Positions 35,171 through 46,772 of a stretch of 64,000 bases of DNA are shown here, in pieces. This DNA is from Eunapius fragilis (Eukaryota > Porifera > Demospongiae > Spongillida > Spongillidae). Positions within the stretch are counted from its first letter, which is position 1. Each line of letters opens with the position of its first letter. The stretch spans positions 4,442,891 to 4,506,890 of the forward strand of contig OY811990.1 of the NCBI GenBank assembly GCA_963681505.1, in the 5' to 3' direction. Below the pieces are notes generated by a model. It ran no database searches, was not told where the DNA came from, and saw only the letters and a list, made by a program, of their open reading frames with translations. The position numbers and the translations under genes were made by a program.

Positions 35171-36504
35171 CCAAAATGACGTCATCGTATTCCCATCAGG
35201 TCTAGTTCATATGCTGCACCTTGTCACGCGCACCCTCGGTGTTCTTATAGGGATCTATCGCCTAGCTCCAAGCGCATTGGTGGCCGTGATCATCTTGTGT
35301 GTGGTGTTTATTATAAGTTGGCATTTATTATAGGCCTAAGTCCTATATCAAAACGAGTCCAGGAAATGACGGTTCTCTATCTTCTTACCTATACCTTGCT
35401 ATAGCCTCCGACCCTCTGTAACTACTTGATACAGAAGATAGAGATCAAGTGCTTGCATCGTTCAGCACCAATAGCTGATTCGACATGGCAGCATGCGGGC
35501 ACAGCTTAAACCAACGTGGTCGGGGTACCCCTCACTTTCTCGCCTCAGTATATACTGTAATACGTTGCCTCTCTTTGTTTAATTTAATTTTTCGGTTTTG
35601 GTATGACACCTTTCTAATGCGGTTCATAGTATTGTTACCCCATCTAGCGCGTAGTAATTATTACGCGAAACGTATATATCTCAGACAGGATATTGCGTGT
35701 TACAGATTGCATTGCATCAAACCAAGCTGCTATAGTATATAGTTATTATTCAAATTCTGCATTCAAACTGATATGCTACATCTAGCTAGACTACGTGTAT
35801 ATATGTTACTGTTCAGAGATCCAAGCGTTCGGAGACTAAAAATCAGCAGGACGTGGTTTTACTGTTGAACAAATGAGAGAGAATACAAGCGTCACGAAGA
35901 ATGTCTCCTCACGGGTACATGCTATATACTTACAATCCGCACAATCTTCCTCACCACCCTTGAGTGGAATGCAGATCACTGCATCCGTTTCCACTGTAGT
36001 AATGTAACGATATATAGCAAAATAACGTCTCACGAAGAGCATGCGGGCAGAGCACGCGAGATCACACTTGTATAATACTTACCAGACGGGTCTTTGCACG
36101 TAGTGTAGTCAACGTTGGTGCGCACACACTGTTCACCTGATGGCTCTACACACACTTTGCCAAAAACGTCGGGAAAATTATTTTCGAAAAATCTCCGGGT
36201 GTTTCCCGTCAAAGTCTCGCAATCGGTGGCACTCTTGCTGCACGCAGCTACATCCTTACTGCTACAGACACGCCCATCTATCGCGGAAGGCTTCACTTAA
36301 AATAAACTGTATCGTTTCGTTTACGCATACCTTTCTTAAGACAGAAAATGAAGTCAGCATGCACCATTATAACGGCCTTTCTTCGGAACCGACAATGACA
36401 AAGCACATTCATAACCTTCGGCGTTGAGCACAGCTACAAAAATGTATCATAAACAAATATTTCAAAGCTCTTTATTTACTCACCTGATCTCTTGCCAATA
36501 CCGG

Positions 36505-38855
36505 TGTCGGAGCAGATTCTGTCCCCCCGCAGATTTTGTCCCCCCCGGACACAATCCGCTAGCGGAAATTGTCCCCCACGGACATAATCCGCTAGCAGAT
36601 ATTGTCCCCCTTCCGCAGATATTGTCCCCCCCTCCAACCGATGCTTGGCCGTCCCGGTTTTTTAAATTGGTGTCAGGTCCTATAAGCCCCGCCCGCTTTT
36701 TGCATCGAGCCAGAAATTAAAGGTAAGCTTAGCACACACCCCCCCCCCCCCCCCCCCTCACCCTTCAGTCCCTCAGTGCTATCAATCTACCTTCCCGCCA
36801 GACGTCCTGGCTGCGGCCCTGAATATTGTCCCCTCCGCCCTTCTAAGTTGCACGTGGTGCGCTTTGCAGCTGCTAGTAGCTATAAGCTTTCAGTAGTCAG
36901 CTGCAGCATTATGGATGAAGAAGAGTACGATGCCATTTTCAGCTTTCTGGAGTATGGTACTTAGTTACCCCTCTGCATGGCATCACATGCAAGGACCTAA
37001 AGCAAGCTCAAGTGTGTGCATGGACTATGCGGTCGATAGCGGCGTATACTGTACCGCAAAAAGGATAAAGAAAGAGGGAGAATTGAATATCTTCAAGTTC
37101 CTAGAGGCGTAGAAGAAATAGAACGAATCCTTCATTCATGCCATTCGTCCAAAGAAAGTGAGTATGACTGCCATGCACGTATAGTATATACGTACGCATC
37201 GGGGCTCGGTTATCGAATTAGTAGTATACTTCATGATCGAAACCAACTATTTACAGCTTTTGCATTTAGTCTTGGTCTTTACGCATGCAAGCTGTTTTAA
37301 ATTTATACAATGCACGCGTGTAAACGGTTGGTAGATCATGCACCAATGTCAATAACCAAGCGCCCGAAAAGTGTCCGAGGATTAACACTGACTCACGCTA
37401 TAGGATTGATTCAATAATCATAATAGCGCTTTTTATAAATACGTAAACACCTGGGAAGGGATAAAACAAGAGAAAATTAAGGTTTCATCGAGATTCTTCT
37501 GGAAGAAGCAGATGAAAGATGTATGGGTGCATGAGTTCGTTAGACGTGCGATGCTTGCCCAAGCACCAAATGAATGCATGGTGCCAAGTTTATGATAACC
37601 GTAGCCCCTCTGCATCCCATATACCTATACAACCTAGTGTTTGGCATCAAGTTAGTTGCAATCAAGACTATCAATTTAGGTTGGAATAGACCTGATTGGT
37701 CCTCTCCCAAAAACTGAACTAGGCAATTGTTACATCATCACCTTAGTTGATTATTTTTCTAGATGGCCTGAGGCTGAGCCTATAGCTGACAAGACTGCAA
37801 GAACAGTTGCTGAGTTTCTGTATAAGATTATATGCAGGCAAATGTTAATGATTTATTAATTCAGTTTACATATATAAGGCTATAAGCATATAAGCATTTC
37901 ATAACATGTAACTTTCAGATCAAGAATGTGAATTTGTGAACAGAGTCAATGCAGTACTGTTTCAATTAACGGGAACTGAACACAGGATAATCTACAGCAT
38001 ATACCATGCCTCAAACTAATGGTTGGTATAATCAAACACTACAACGATCCCTAAGGATATTTATGTTCATTGTGCGTGTCTGATACTGATACCTGACACC
38101 GCTTACAGAGACTTGGTGCAATGTGACACCTGTCACAAATGGTTCGTTATCAAATGTGCTGGTATTCTCACACTTCCCAACACTGCATGAGGACAAATGG
38201 TGTTGCTCTCCTGTGAATGTGACCGAGATACTGATTTATTGTTGGATTGAATCATTTCCAGCTTTTCTTGTAAAATTAATTGTAAAATTAATATGTATCT
38301 GAGCGTTTGGCGACCATTTCACCATACAAAGCTGCATGCCTACACGCTCAGTTTGCTAATCAAACGCAATGTTTGGGAGGGGGGGGGGGGGGGGGGAGGT
38401 TACCCCTGGCCTCACTATGGATCTGTGGCCTCACTATGGCTCTGCTACCCCTGCATAGCCTCACTAAATGGCTCTGTTACCCCTGGCCTCAATATGGATC
38501 TGTTACCCCTGGCCAATCGACTCTTCCTGTGTGTGTGTGACTGAGATACTGATTTATTGTTTGATTGAACCTTTTCTTGTATATAATTAATATGTATCCG
38601 AGCGTTTGACGACCATTTCACCATACGAAGCTGCAGGGGGGGCAATGGATTAATTGTTGGGGGGGGGGGGGGGACACATTCTGCGGAGGAGGGACAGAAT
38701 CCGCTAGCAGAACATGTCTCCCCGGACAGAATCCGCTGGCGGATAGTGTCCCCCCGGACAGAGTCCGCTAGCGGATTGTATCCCCCCGGACACAATCCGC
38801 TAGCGGATTGTGTCCGGGGGGACGCTTTTTGGGGGGGACAAAATCCGCTATGACA
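36505..38855 (+). mobile_element. Degraded Ginger-type transposon in exon 1 of copy A
   Basis: Ends TGTCGGAGC and GCTATGACA, flanked by CCGG on both sides (36501-36504 and 38856-38859). Copies B and C have the uninterrupted site. Both ends carry arrays built on GGACACAATCCGCTAGCGGA. It contains integrase and PHD remnants. 2351 bp, 4-bp target duplication as expected for Ginger elements. Confidence 0.88.
36911..38250 (+). pseudogene. Ginger integrase and PHD-finger remnants
   Basis: 36911-36963 starts MDEEEYDAIFSFLEYGT. Around 37690-37850 the frame reads IDLIGPLPKTELGNCYIITL and VDYFSRWPEAEP, the first-aspartate region of a gypsy-type integrase core. Near 37920-38030 only a garbled second box is left. 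38100-38245 reads LVQCDTCHKWFVIKCAGI, a PHD-finger half. Stops and deletions throughout. Same architecture (integrase plus PHD) as the intact element at 53714-57698, but only distantly similar. Confidence 0.75.
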
Positions 38856-39377
38856 CCGGCACCGAATTTTGCAGAACCTGCTGCGACCGTAGATACCGCG
38901 GCAACTAAAACGAGGAATGTTAATTCGAAATTCATCGTGTAACTTCTCCAAATCCTTTAGTTCTTCTGCTTGTGCAAAAGGCAGTGCACGAGATTTAAAT
39001 ACCACTGAAGCGTACAAATGCATGCGACGAAAGAAATAAGAATTTGGAGTGGGGAAGGAAGAAAAAGGTATATTCCTGGCCAGCAATTGCGGACACGAAT
39101 TATTTGAATTCCGTAGTACCTGGCCATCATCACCTCTTCCCACAAAGGTAAGGTGCTCACAGAGCTATACAGCAGGCTGAACTTCACCCTAGTTCGGGCT
39201 GTGGCTAGAGCCTTGTTGGCAAGATGTGCTCCCTCCCTTGGCCTCCAGGATATTGTTTGAATTTTTCTATGTAATGTGTTGTTTACGTATATTTGTGAAG
39301 TATTTGTATTGCGCGGGCATACAATAGAGGTTACGTATATATATATATTATTAAAATTAATCCTATACATGTATTGT

Positions 39378-39668
39378 ACAAGTAAATAAAAACATTCTCT
39401 AACGAGAGAGTTGTTGGTATATAGGATTGACCAATGGTGGTGTAAAAAGCATGGAAACAAGAGTGACAGAAATATTATTGGAAAATTGAAATAGGCCTAT
39501 ATTTAGCCCGTTATTCAGGCATGTGCGTTGTATTGTGTGCTAAATATAGGCCTATTTCAATTTTCCAATAATATTTCTGTCACTCTTGTTTCCATGCTTT
39601 TTACACCACCATTGGTCAATCCTATATACCAACAACTCTCTCGTTAGAGAATGTTTTTATTTACTTGT
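39378..39668. mobile_element. Palindromic MITE, nearly perfect hairpin, 291 bp
   Basis: Ends ACAAGTAAATAAAAACATTC and its complement. Almost the whole length folds back around a short loop near 39520 (AAATAGGCCTATATTTAGC with GCTAAATATAGGCCTATTTC). Confidence 0.92.
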
Positions 39669-39739
39669 TTCATAAGTTTTTTTTCACCTGTCATAGCAGT
39701 ATCATAGTCAATAATCAAATGTAGGAAGAGGATGGATGA

Positions 39740-40650
39740 TCCCCTTTATCTCTTAATGCAAGAACAAATAACTTTAATAGTACTGCTGGTGGTGGGGGCA
39801 GCACTGATGGTGCAGGCAGGAGCGCCGGTGGGGGCAGCGCTGGTGGTGCCGGCGGGAGTAGCTGCTGGTAGTGGTGTGGGCAGTGCTGCTGGTGGTGGTG
39901 GCAGAAGCGGGGCTTCTGGAGGTGGTGGGGTGAAGGGGAGAGGAGTTGGAGGATGAATGTACTCTTCCTCCTCTGACCCCTCGTTGGTGAAAAACCCGCG
40001 AAGGTCGTCAGCCATCTACATATACGTAACAGAGAGTATGATTAAATTTTTACTTCTTTATTTTTTAAAGCAAAGTGCAGAGCCTTTACACATCTACATA
40101 GAGTATTATTAAATTTTTACCTCTTTTTGCTAGCGGATGAGTGGCTTTTATACCTGCAAAGCCTTACACGTGTGCAGACTGCATGTGCTATAATTATATT
40201 AGTCCAATTCCATCATATTAATGACAGGGAGGGAAGGGGTGTATGCGTGTCAGTTGTGCTAAAATTCTATTGGTCAAATTTGATCCAGTAAAAATGGTCC
40301 CATCTAAACATGGAGGTGTAGCCTACATGCAGTTAAGTTGTATAGATGGGTAGTGTGGGAACTAAGGAAGTGAACTACATGGCAGTACATGGCAGCATGT
40401 AGATCGATCGATAAGGATATGTTCTCAGGTGAGGTCCTATCTGTGGACAGGGTCTGCAGCTTTATAAGTGTGGGCAGAAGGTCTGTTTTTATTTCACTAC
40501 ATAAATGTGAGTGTGCTGCTAGAAGTAACTGATGGTGGCTTTTCTTACTTACTGCTGCACATGCAGGCAGATCACTACCCCTAAGAATAGCTTTTTCAAG
40601 ACCACCATTATACTCCATTGGTGCATGAGATTTGGGTTTATACAAGGAGT
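39740..40650 (-). other. Two unrecognised open frames
   Basis: A proline/alanine-rich frame (39746-40015, start MADDLRGFFTNEGSEEEEY) rests partly on a GGTGGTGGGGGCAGC-like repeat. A second frame (40304-40645) reads SKKSHHQLLLAAHSHL without known domains. Neither has clear splice sites or homology. Both could be fragments of mobile-element genes. Confidence 0.2.
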
Positions 40651-40671
40651 AGCTATATGGGAAAAGGATAT

Positions 40672-40797
40672 AGTTGCAGCTATTTAGTTCTCAGCCCTTG
40701 CAACTGTAACTATATTCATACAGTTGCAACATGAGTTGCAGCTATTTAGTTCTCAGCCCTTGCAACTGTAACTATATTCATACAGTTGCAACATTCA
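40672..40797. repeat. 63-bp direct duplication
   Basis: AGTTGCAGCTATTTAGTTCT plus CAGCCCTTGCAACTG etc., two nearly identical copies, each with internal AGTTGCA/TGCAACT symmetry. Confidence 0.85.
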
Positions 40798-40925
40798 CGG
40801 CTAGACAAGGAAGTCTTCAGATAAGGAAGCTTTATCAGATTACAACAATAGACACTACTGTACACACAGTTGAGTCACCATGACCATGCATGCTTTACAT
40901 GTAAAGTGAATGGTTTTGTGCAGAT

Positions 40926-41012
40926 CCGTGCTGTACATAGTCGGGCGGGCCCTACTACTGGTGACAAACCCGACCAAACGCGGTAGTAGGGCCGCCCGAC
41001 TATGCTGTACAA
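40926..41012. repeat. Short palindrome
   Basis: GTACATAGTCGGGCGGGCCC plus TACTAC pairs with GTAGTAGGGCCGCCCGACTATG around a 25-bp loop. Confidence 0.75.
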
Positions 41013-41169
41013 ATGCTGCATGCACAGCTTTTTAATGTTAATACAACATGCCATAGCATACCATTGGGTGGTAGTGGTAGTTCTGTAACCCCTGCGATAC
41101 CGCGTCCTCTCGGCAGCACATTTAGCCAATCAGACAGCGGGATCATTTCAATACCGTCTCCTTTCAGAT

Positions 41170-42245
41170 GCTTTAATGGTAGCTGATATTTCTCCCTATT
41201 AGCAGCGCGATTTCCCTCGAGGTCCTCTTCATATCGCCGCCTTTAGTTTTAGCAGCACGGTTCTCCTCGAGGTTCTTCATATCGCCGCCTTCACGGCCGG
41301 GCGCCGGAGCCGGGGGGGCAGGTCCGGCAATTGCCGGACCAATATTTAAAAAATAAAATATTATTATTAAAATTAAACACAAAGAGGTAATGTTGGTTGC
41401 TGTGAATAGAAAACGCAGTATCCATTCATGTGTATGTTATACGCGCACGCATAACTTATCGCTACGTGTACATCAATGCCGCCAGTTAATTAAATTACTG
41501 TAACTAAACACACCAATGGATCAGCACCTGTCGTCATCGCTACCATCGTCCTCTTTGACTAAGCCCACTGGCTTATCGATTGCATCGATGCCAGAGAAAT
41601 TTCACCCCCCGAAGTCTTTACTTTTACCTAAGCTTGCCTTTGGATCGAAGGACCAGATGCGCTCGTTTCGAGCCGAATGGTGTGAAAAATACTAGTACAG
41701 CTGGCTCCATTACGATAATTCTATAGATTTCGAATCGACTGTGATTTTTGGGCGGCGAACCGCGAACTGGTGAAATTCCTTATGGTTTAGGACATTAAAA
41801 ACGCACAACTTACAAAGCTTCTGGGGCTCCGCCCCAGACCCCGATGGGGGAGCTTACAACGCTCCCCCATGCCCCCTGGCTGGGCGGGAGGGGGTAAAAC
41901 CCCCTCCCGCACCCACCCCCTTAGTCTCCGCCCACCCAGTTATTTATTCATTTGCCGGACCAATGTTTTATACCTTCCGGCGCCCCTGCCCTTTGAGCAG
42001 CACGGTTCTCCTTGGGGTCCTCTTCGTATCGCCACCTTTTAGCAAATCGCTTAGATTCAATATCGGCCTTGTAGCTGTCGCGTACAGAGGCCTTCTTCAT
42101 TTCGGGATCGGCTTTGTAGCTGTCGCGTACAGAGGCCTTCTTTTTTTTGGGATTGGCCTTGTAGAGCGCTCGGGCTTTAGCTTTGTTCTCGTATTGCTTT
42201 GGAGGTATTCCGCTCGTTGCTTAGATCTCTTCTTAGAAAAAGAAC
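41170..42245 (-). pseudogene. Y-x-A-(N/D)-P-E-K-K repeat protein, interrupted
   Basis: Minus-strand tandem repeats read KKASVRDSYKADPEMK, KKASVRDSYKADIESK and YEEDPKENRAA, then after an insertion GGDMKNLEENRAAKTK. Short basic repeats of this type occur at the N-terminus of mobile-element proteins in marine invertebrates (recalled, not searched). The frame is broken by the element at about 41290-41985 and has no complete start or end. Confidence 0.55.
41290..41985 (+). mobile_element. hAT-like element with transposase N-terminal remnant
   Basis: Ends GGGCGCCGGAGCCGG and CCTTCCGGCGCCCCTG are imperfect inverted repeats. TCCGGCAATTGCCGGACCAA on the left faces TTTGCCGGACCAATG on the right. Inside, 41517-41696 encodes 59 residues starting MDQHLSSSLPSSSL, with FGSKDQMRSFRAEWCEKY before a stop, resembling the TTF-type zinc-finger start of hAT transposases. 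A TTCTGGGGCTCCGCCCCAGA hairpin lies near the right end. Confidence 0.65.
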
Positions 42246-43412
42246 TTCACTATTAGCCAACGTAACAACTAATATATTAAACTGGATAAATTTAGTGCAG
42301 GTTAGAGTATTTATAACTGCTTAAAATTATTAATAAATAGAACTTGACATATGTATGTCTATATGACATGTAAGGATAACGTGCCGGTAAATTTCGAAGC
42401 GATTGGTACTATTTCCGTCCTCCAAAACCGTTCCTAGCTCGAGTTATACCTTCCTAAGAAGAAGAAGACGACGACGATGGAGAATTATTTTGGGACTGGG
42501 CACGAGAAACAGGAAATTGTTTGTTTCTCTATAACCACACCGTTTTATGACACGGAACAAACGTAGAACTGTAGATCGTTGTGTTCTCATTCCATCGCGA
42601 TAAAAAGATAAGCGATCCGTTTCTCCGTTGTCCCTCCAGACGCTAGTGAAGATTTATTAATGACATTCATCAACCCTCAATCAATCCTATATTGAACCTG
42701 CTGCCGCAGGTTGAGATATCGCGCAATAAAACTATTGTACATGGCATCCATGGGTAATTTCTATCAATCGCGCACAGCTTAGTACCAAAGACTTGGAGTA
42801 GAGCACTCAAACCTAAATAAGATACAGGGACAAATAGCACATATTTGTTATATCTTCTGTTCTGTAAAAATGTGCGCCCATCCCTTTCAAAACGGAGTTT
42901 GTGTTTATTGCACACATTTAATGGAATAAATGACGTTGATCATCCCCCCCCCCCTCCCTAGCTACTTACCCGCGTTGACGATATTTTAAGGAGCTCAAAG
43001 CGGATTCTAAAGCCAGAGCTATTAGCGTATTTACACATGTAACTAGCATATATATGCCATGTGCACATCTGTATTTCTAGATTCAAGTATGAGAATTCTA
43101 GTACCCTTTCAAACCATACATTATAAAAATTATTTTAAATGAACATATACGTTATATCGTTGACCAAGAAAACTTTGTTACCTGTCATGTAACATACGCC
43201 AGCATATGTACGCGGCCGCGCATACACGCGTGCCAGTGGAGTATGTTGTAGCATAGATTATGGTTCGAACGTGCATATGCGCATGTTTCCTTGGTACGTA
43301 CATGTGTCAGAAATGTTATCCCTGGTTGTGTTACGATCAACTTTATATATGAGTAACGCACTGCTGCAACCGTCATCACCTGGCTAGCTTTTATATAGAG
43401 AGCTAGGTAACG

Positions 43413-43836
43413 CAGTGGCGTAGCGAGGGGGGGGGGGGGGGGGGGGGGGCGGGGGGGGGCAGGGGGGTATATATGTCCCCGGGCGCGGGCGCCAAAATAG
43501 ACAATTTGCACAGATAATTATCGCGCTAACGCGAACGGGCCCGCGGGCACATCTTGAGCATGAGTCTTGTTAACAAACAGTTTTAAATTTATTTCTAACC
43601 ACCGACATTGAAGATACGGTATCCAATCGTCACCTCCATAACCTGTTGAATAAACCCACAGTTCACTCCTTTGGGTGAGCTTTGCATACCCCCTTACTGG
43701 GATGATCGAGGCCCGGCATATCCCTTCCGCCCGTGCGGCTGCCTACCAACCCTCGCTGCAAAATCATAGATTCGCCCCTTTATTTGTAGGGGGGGGGGGG
43801 GGGGCGCATTTGTTCCCGGGCGACACTACGCCACTG
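43413..43836. mobile_element. hAT MITE (CAGTGGCGTAGC family), copy 1
   Basis: Ends CAGTGGCGTAGCGAGG and CTACGCCACTG, with a perfect 8-bp target duplication AGGTAACG (43405-43412 and 43837-43844). 424 bp with G runs. The interior segment TGCAAAATCATAGATTCGCC is shared by all copies. Confidence 0.92.
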
Positions 43837-43971
43837 AGGTAACGAATGGTATCACTATTATGCGTAGAAAATCTACATCGGCGTCGGAACCGGTCCGGCA
43901 GGTCCGGCGGCCGCCGGACCGATATTTCCTAAAAAAATAAATAATATGAATAAGGGCATAGGTAAGTAATA

Positions 43972-44385
43972 CAGTAGCAGCTCGCACATTGCGAAAAGTA
44001 ACAGCTCGCACATTGCGAAAATAAGCCCTATTCATTGTGATGTTAGGCCAGGGTTAGTGTTCTTTGCGTGACCCAATAGATCGCTGCAACCCACCGCTAA
44101 TGAGATTCACGCGGCCCAGGAACTCATTAGATGGTAGTGTATGTAAACCACCCACCTGTTGATCATCCCAGAAATTTTTTTTTTTAATAATATGTACTTT
44201 AACCCTTTAGCTGAGGAGAAAAACACCTGGTGAGATTCCTGGGCCGCGTGAACTCATTAGCGGTGGGTTGCAGCGATCGATTGGGTCACGCAAAGAACAC
44301 TAACCCTGGCCTAACATCACAATGAATAGGGCTTATTTTCGCAATGTGCGAGCTGTTACTTTTCGCAATGTGCGAGCCGCTACTG
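43972..44385. mobile_element. Foldback MITE with TA target duplication, copy 1
   Basis: Arms start CAGTAGCAGCTCGCACATTG and mirror at GAGCCGCTACTG, flanked by TA on both sides. The uninterrupted site AGTAATAAGGGCATG is present at 57863-57876. 414 bp, arms about 170 bp, no coding. Confidence 0.92.
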
Positions 44386-45391
44386 TAAGGGCATGCATGG
44401 GTATCGATAAATATTCAAAACGTCACATTTTGGGGGCGTATTTCACTACAATTAACAATTAAATTGTTTGGGCAAGCATCGAATTAACTTTAACTGTTTG
44501 AACGCCAATTGCATATATACATGCATGTTCACACAACCATGCATTACTGTGTTGTGTTGTGACTATAGAATCACTTTGAATACCATTGTCCATACACAAA
44601 ATACTGACTTGCATGCATGTAACCTCTTGATCATATAAAAATGTTTGAGCATTTGTGGTCTCAGTGTAAATACATTTTGTTTGTCCATTACAACCTACTG
44701 GCACCTTCTGTTGCTATACTACCCATGATATGAACCAGGCAAAAGAGGGAAGTGAACTGGCAATATAAGCACTAGTGATGGTCAATTAGTTACTCATTCA
44801 TAGCTGTTAATAGGGAAGAAATGAAATGCAGTCATCTGAATAATGGTGTTCATTTGTAGGTGTAAGAAGGAGCATAGTTACCTTGTACATGTACTTATAA
44901 GGGTACAAGTGCAGCAACCATTTGCATGCATCATGGAATTGTGAATTATGATCAACACATTTTTTTGTAATTCCCATGTAAGATCTAATCGGAAGTTTCG
45001 TTAGAAACTTCCATATAGGATTTGACCCCGACTATGAATTTCATTAAAAAAACGCGACCCGTCTGTAACAACACTCCCGACGATCGGATCGTGTAGCTTG
45101 TTTTAGCAATCGATCTAGAAGTCAAAAATGAGTAGTTTCGTTTTTGTTTCATGTCGCTGAACCGCGTGGTTGTTGAGAACAAGAGTGTACTGCCCGTCCT
45201 CGTACCCAGTCTCGGAACAAGGGGCGGGTCGTCTTCTCATTCTTCTCCTTCTTGGCAACGCATAACTCAGGACAGGAACATTTCTAAGCGATGAAAATTT
45301 CACCAATAGCTTCAGAATCGGCTGGAGGACTCGCTTTTATATAATATAATACTTTGATAAACAATCGACTATCAGCCTCCTATGTCTTGTT

Positions 45392-45531
45392 AGTCTCGTA
45401 CCAGACCGTCTATGACGTAAGCGATTATCGCTGTAAACAGTATAATCACTACGTCCATACGTATGGACGTAGTGTTTACAGCGATAATCGCTTACGTCAT
45501 AGACGGTCTGGGTACGAAACTAATGTCTTGT
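45392..45531. mobile_element. Near-perfect 140-bp palindrome
   Basis: GTCTCGTACCAGACCGTCTA plus TGACGTAAGCGATTATCGCTG pairs with CAGCGATAATCGCTTACGTC plus ATAGACGGTCTGGGTACGA. The centre is CGTCCATACGTATGGACG. Confidence 0.85.
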
Positions 45532-45555
45532 ATAATTAAATGGGTATGAAAGAAA

Positions 45556-45841
45556 ACAAGTAAATAAAAACATTCTCTACGAGAAAGTTGGTGAGATATA
45601 GGATTTGATTATGACATTGGTGGTGTAAAAAGCAAGGAAACAAGGTCTTATCAGAAGTGAAAATGTCATAGTCCTATATTTAGCACACAAACAACACATG
45701 CCCTAGAAATGTGCTAAATATAGGACTATGACATTTTCCCTTCTGATAAGACCTTGTTTCCTTGCTTTTTACACCACCAATGTCATAATCAAATCCTATA
45801 TCCCACCAACTTTCTCGTAGAGAATGTTTTTATTTACTTGT
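45556..45841. mobile_element. Palindromic MITE, full-length copy, 286 bp
   Basis: Ends ACAAGTAAATAAAAACATTC and complement. Arms pair over nearly the whole element (AGCAAGGAAACAAGGTCTTA with TAAGACCTTGTTTCCTTGCT). Loop near 45695. Confidence 0.93.
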
Positions 45842-46772
45842 TTATACATGAATGGTATTATAACGGTTGTGTGTGTACGCATGACTACACACTTGGCGTC
45901 CAAAGAGTTAAAGACTAGACCGGTGATATGGATTGGAAAACTCTCGTGCGATCATTACCCCGAGTTCGAGCACTTAACGCCGCGTGCGAGCTAGTCATTT
46001 TAGTGAAATTTCTTGCATTAATAATGCACAACTGGCAAAACTTCTGGGGCGAATCCCCAGACCCAGATCGGAAAGCATCTGCAGCGATCCCCATTTCGTT
46101 TCAGCTATCTGGTGCTTTATCCTATTTTAGAATACAGTACAGCAATCTTTTACGTCATGGGTTGCAGTAGCTAATTGACCGTCAGTGACCGGATAATATT
46201 TTTTACGGTCAGCCGTAAAATTCTGACGGTCACCGTACTCTGACGGCTCAGACGGCCTAACACATTGACGGCCCGCGGCCGATGGCGGTCAGCACAAAAT
46301 TTGGCAAATTTTGGCGCTACCGGACGGCCAAGGCTGGCCGCGGCAACACTGTCTGTAACTACTTGATGCAGAAGATAGAGATCAAGTGCTTGCATCGTTC
46401 AGCACCAATAGCTGATTCGACATGGCAGCATGCGGGCACAGCTTAAACCAACGTGGTCGGGGTACCCCTCACTTTCTCGCCTCAGTATATACTGTAATAC
46501 GTTGCCTCTCTTTGTTTAATTTAATTTTTCGGTTTTGGTATGACACCTTTCTAATGTGGTTCATAGTATTGTTACCCCATCTAGCGCGTAGTAATTATTA
46601 CGCGAAACGTATATATACCAGACAGGATATTGCGTGTTACAGATTGCATTGCATCAAACTAAGCTGCTATAGTATATAGTTATTATTCAAATTCTGCATT
46701 CAAACTGATATGCTACATCTAGCTAGACTACGTGTATATATGTTACTGTTCAGAGATCCAAGCGTTCGGAGA

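Larger units (their letters stand above)
35836..38935 (-). pseudogene. Secreted 10-Cys protein gene, copy A, disrupted
   Basis: Exons match copies B-D: 35836-35861 (exon 5), 35934-35993 (4), 36083-36295 (3), 36331-36433 (2), and exon 1 split into 36484-36504 and 38856-38935. Two lesions are visible. A 2351-bp Ginger-type element sits in exon 1. Exon 2 is 103 instead of 99 bp because of an extra TGCA, which shifts the frame. Exons 3-5 remain intact in frame. The remnant start still reads a signal peptide (MNFELTFLVLVAAVSTVAAG). Confidence 0.9.
42719..44960. repeat. Segmental duplication block, copy 1
   Basis: Starts ATCGCGCAATAAAACTATTG. Colinear copies begin at about 47980 and 51835, and an inverted copy ends near 61220. 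It includes two nested elements (43413-43836 and 43972-44385) and the tail from about 44390 (GGGTATCGATAAATATTCAA), which recurs at 57872 and inverted at 59950 and 63940. No gene inside; 42246-42718 also shows none. Confidence 0.9.

Noticed and set aside
43413-43836. Copies 1-3 of the CAGTGGCGTAGC element as three separate insertions
   Set aside because: All share the same AGGTAACG flank and surrounding block, so they derive from one insertion followed by segmental duplication.
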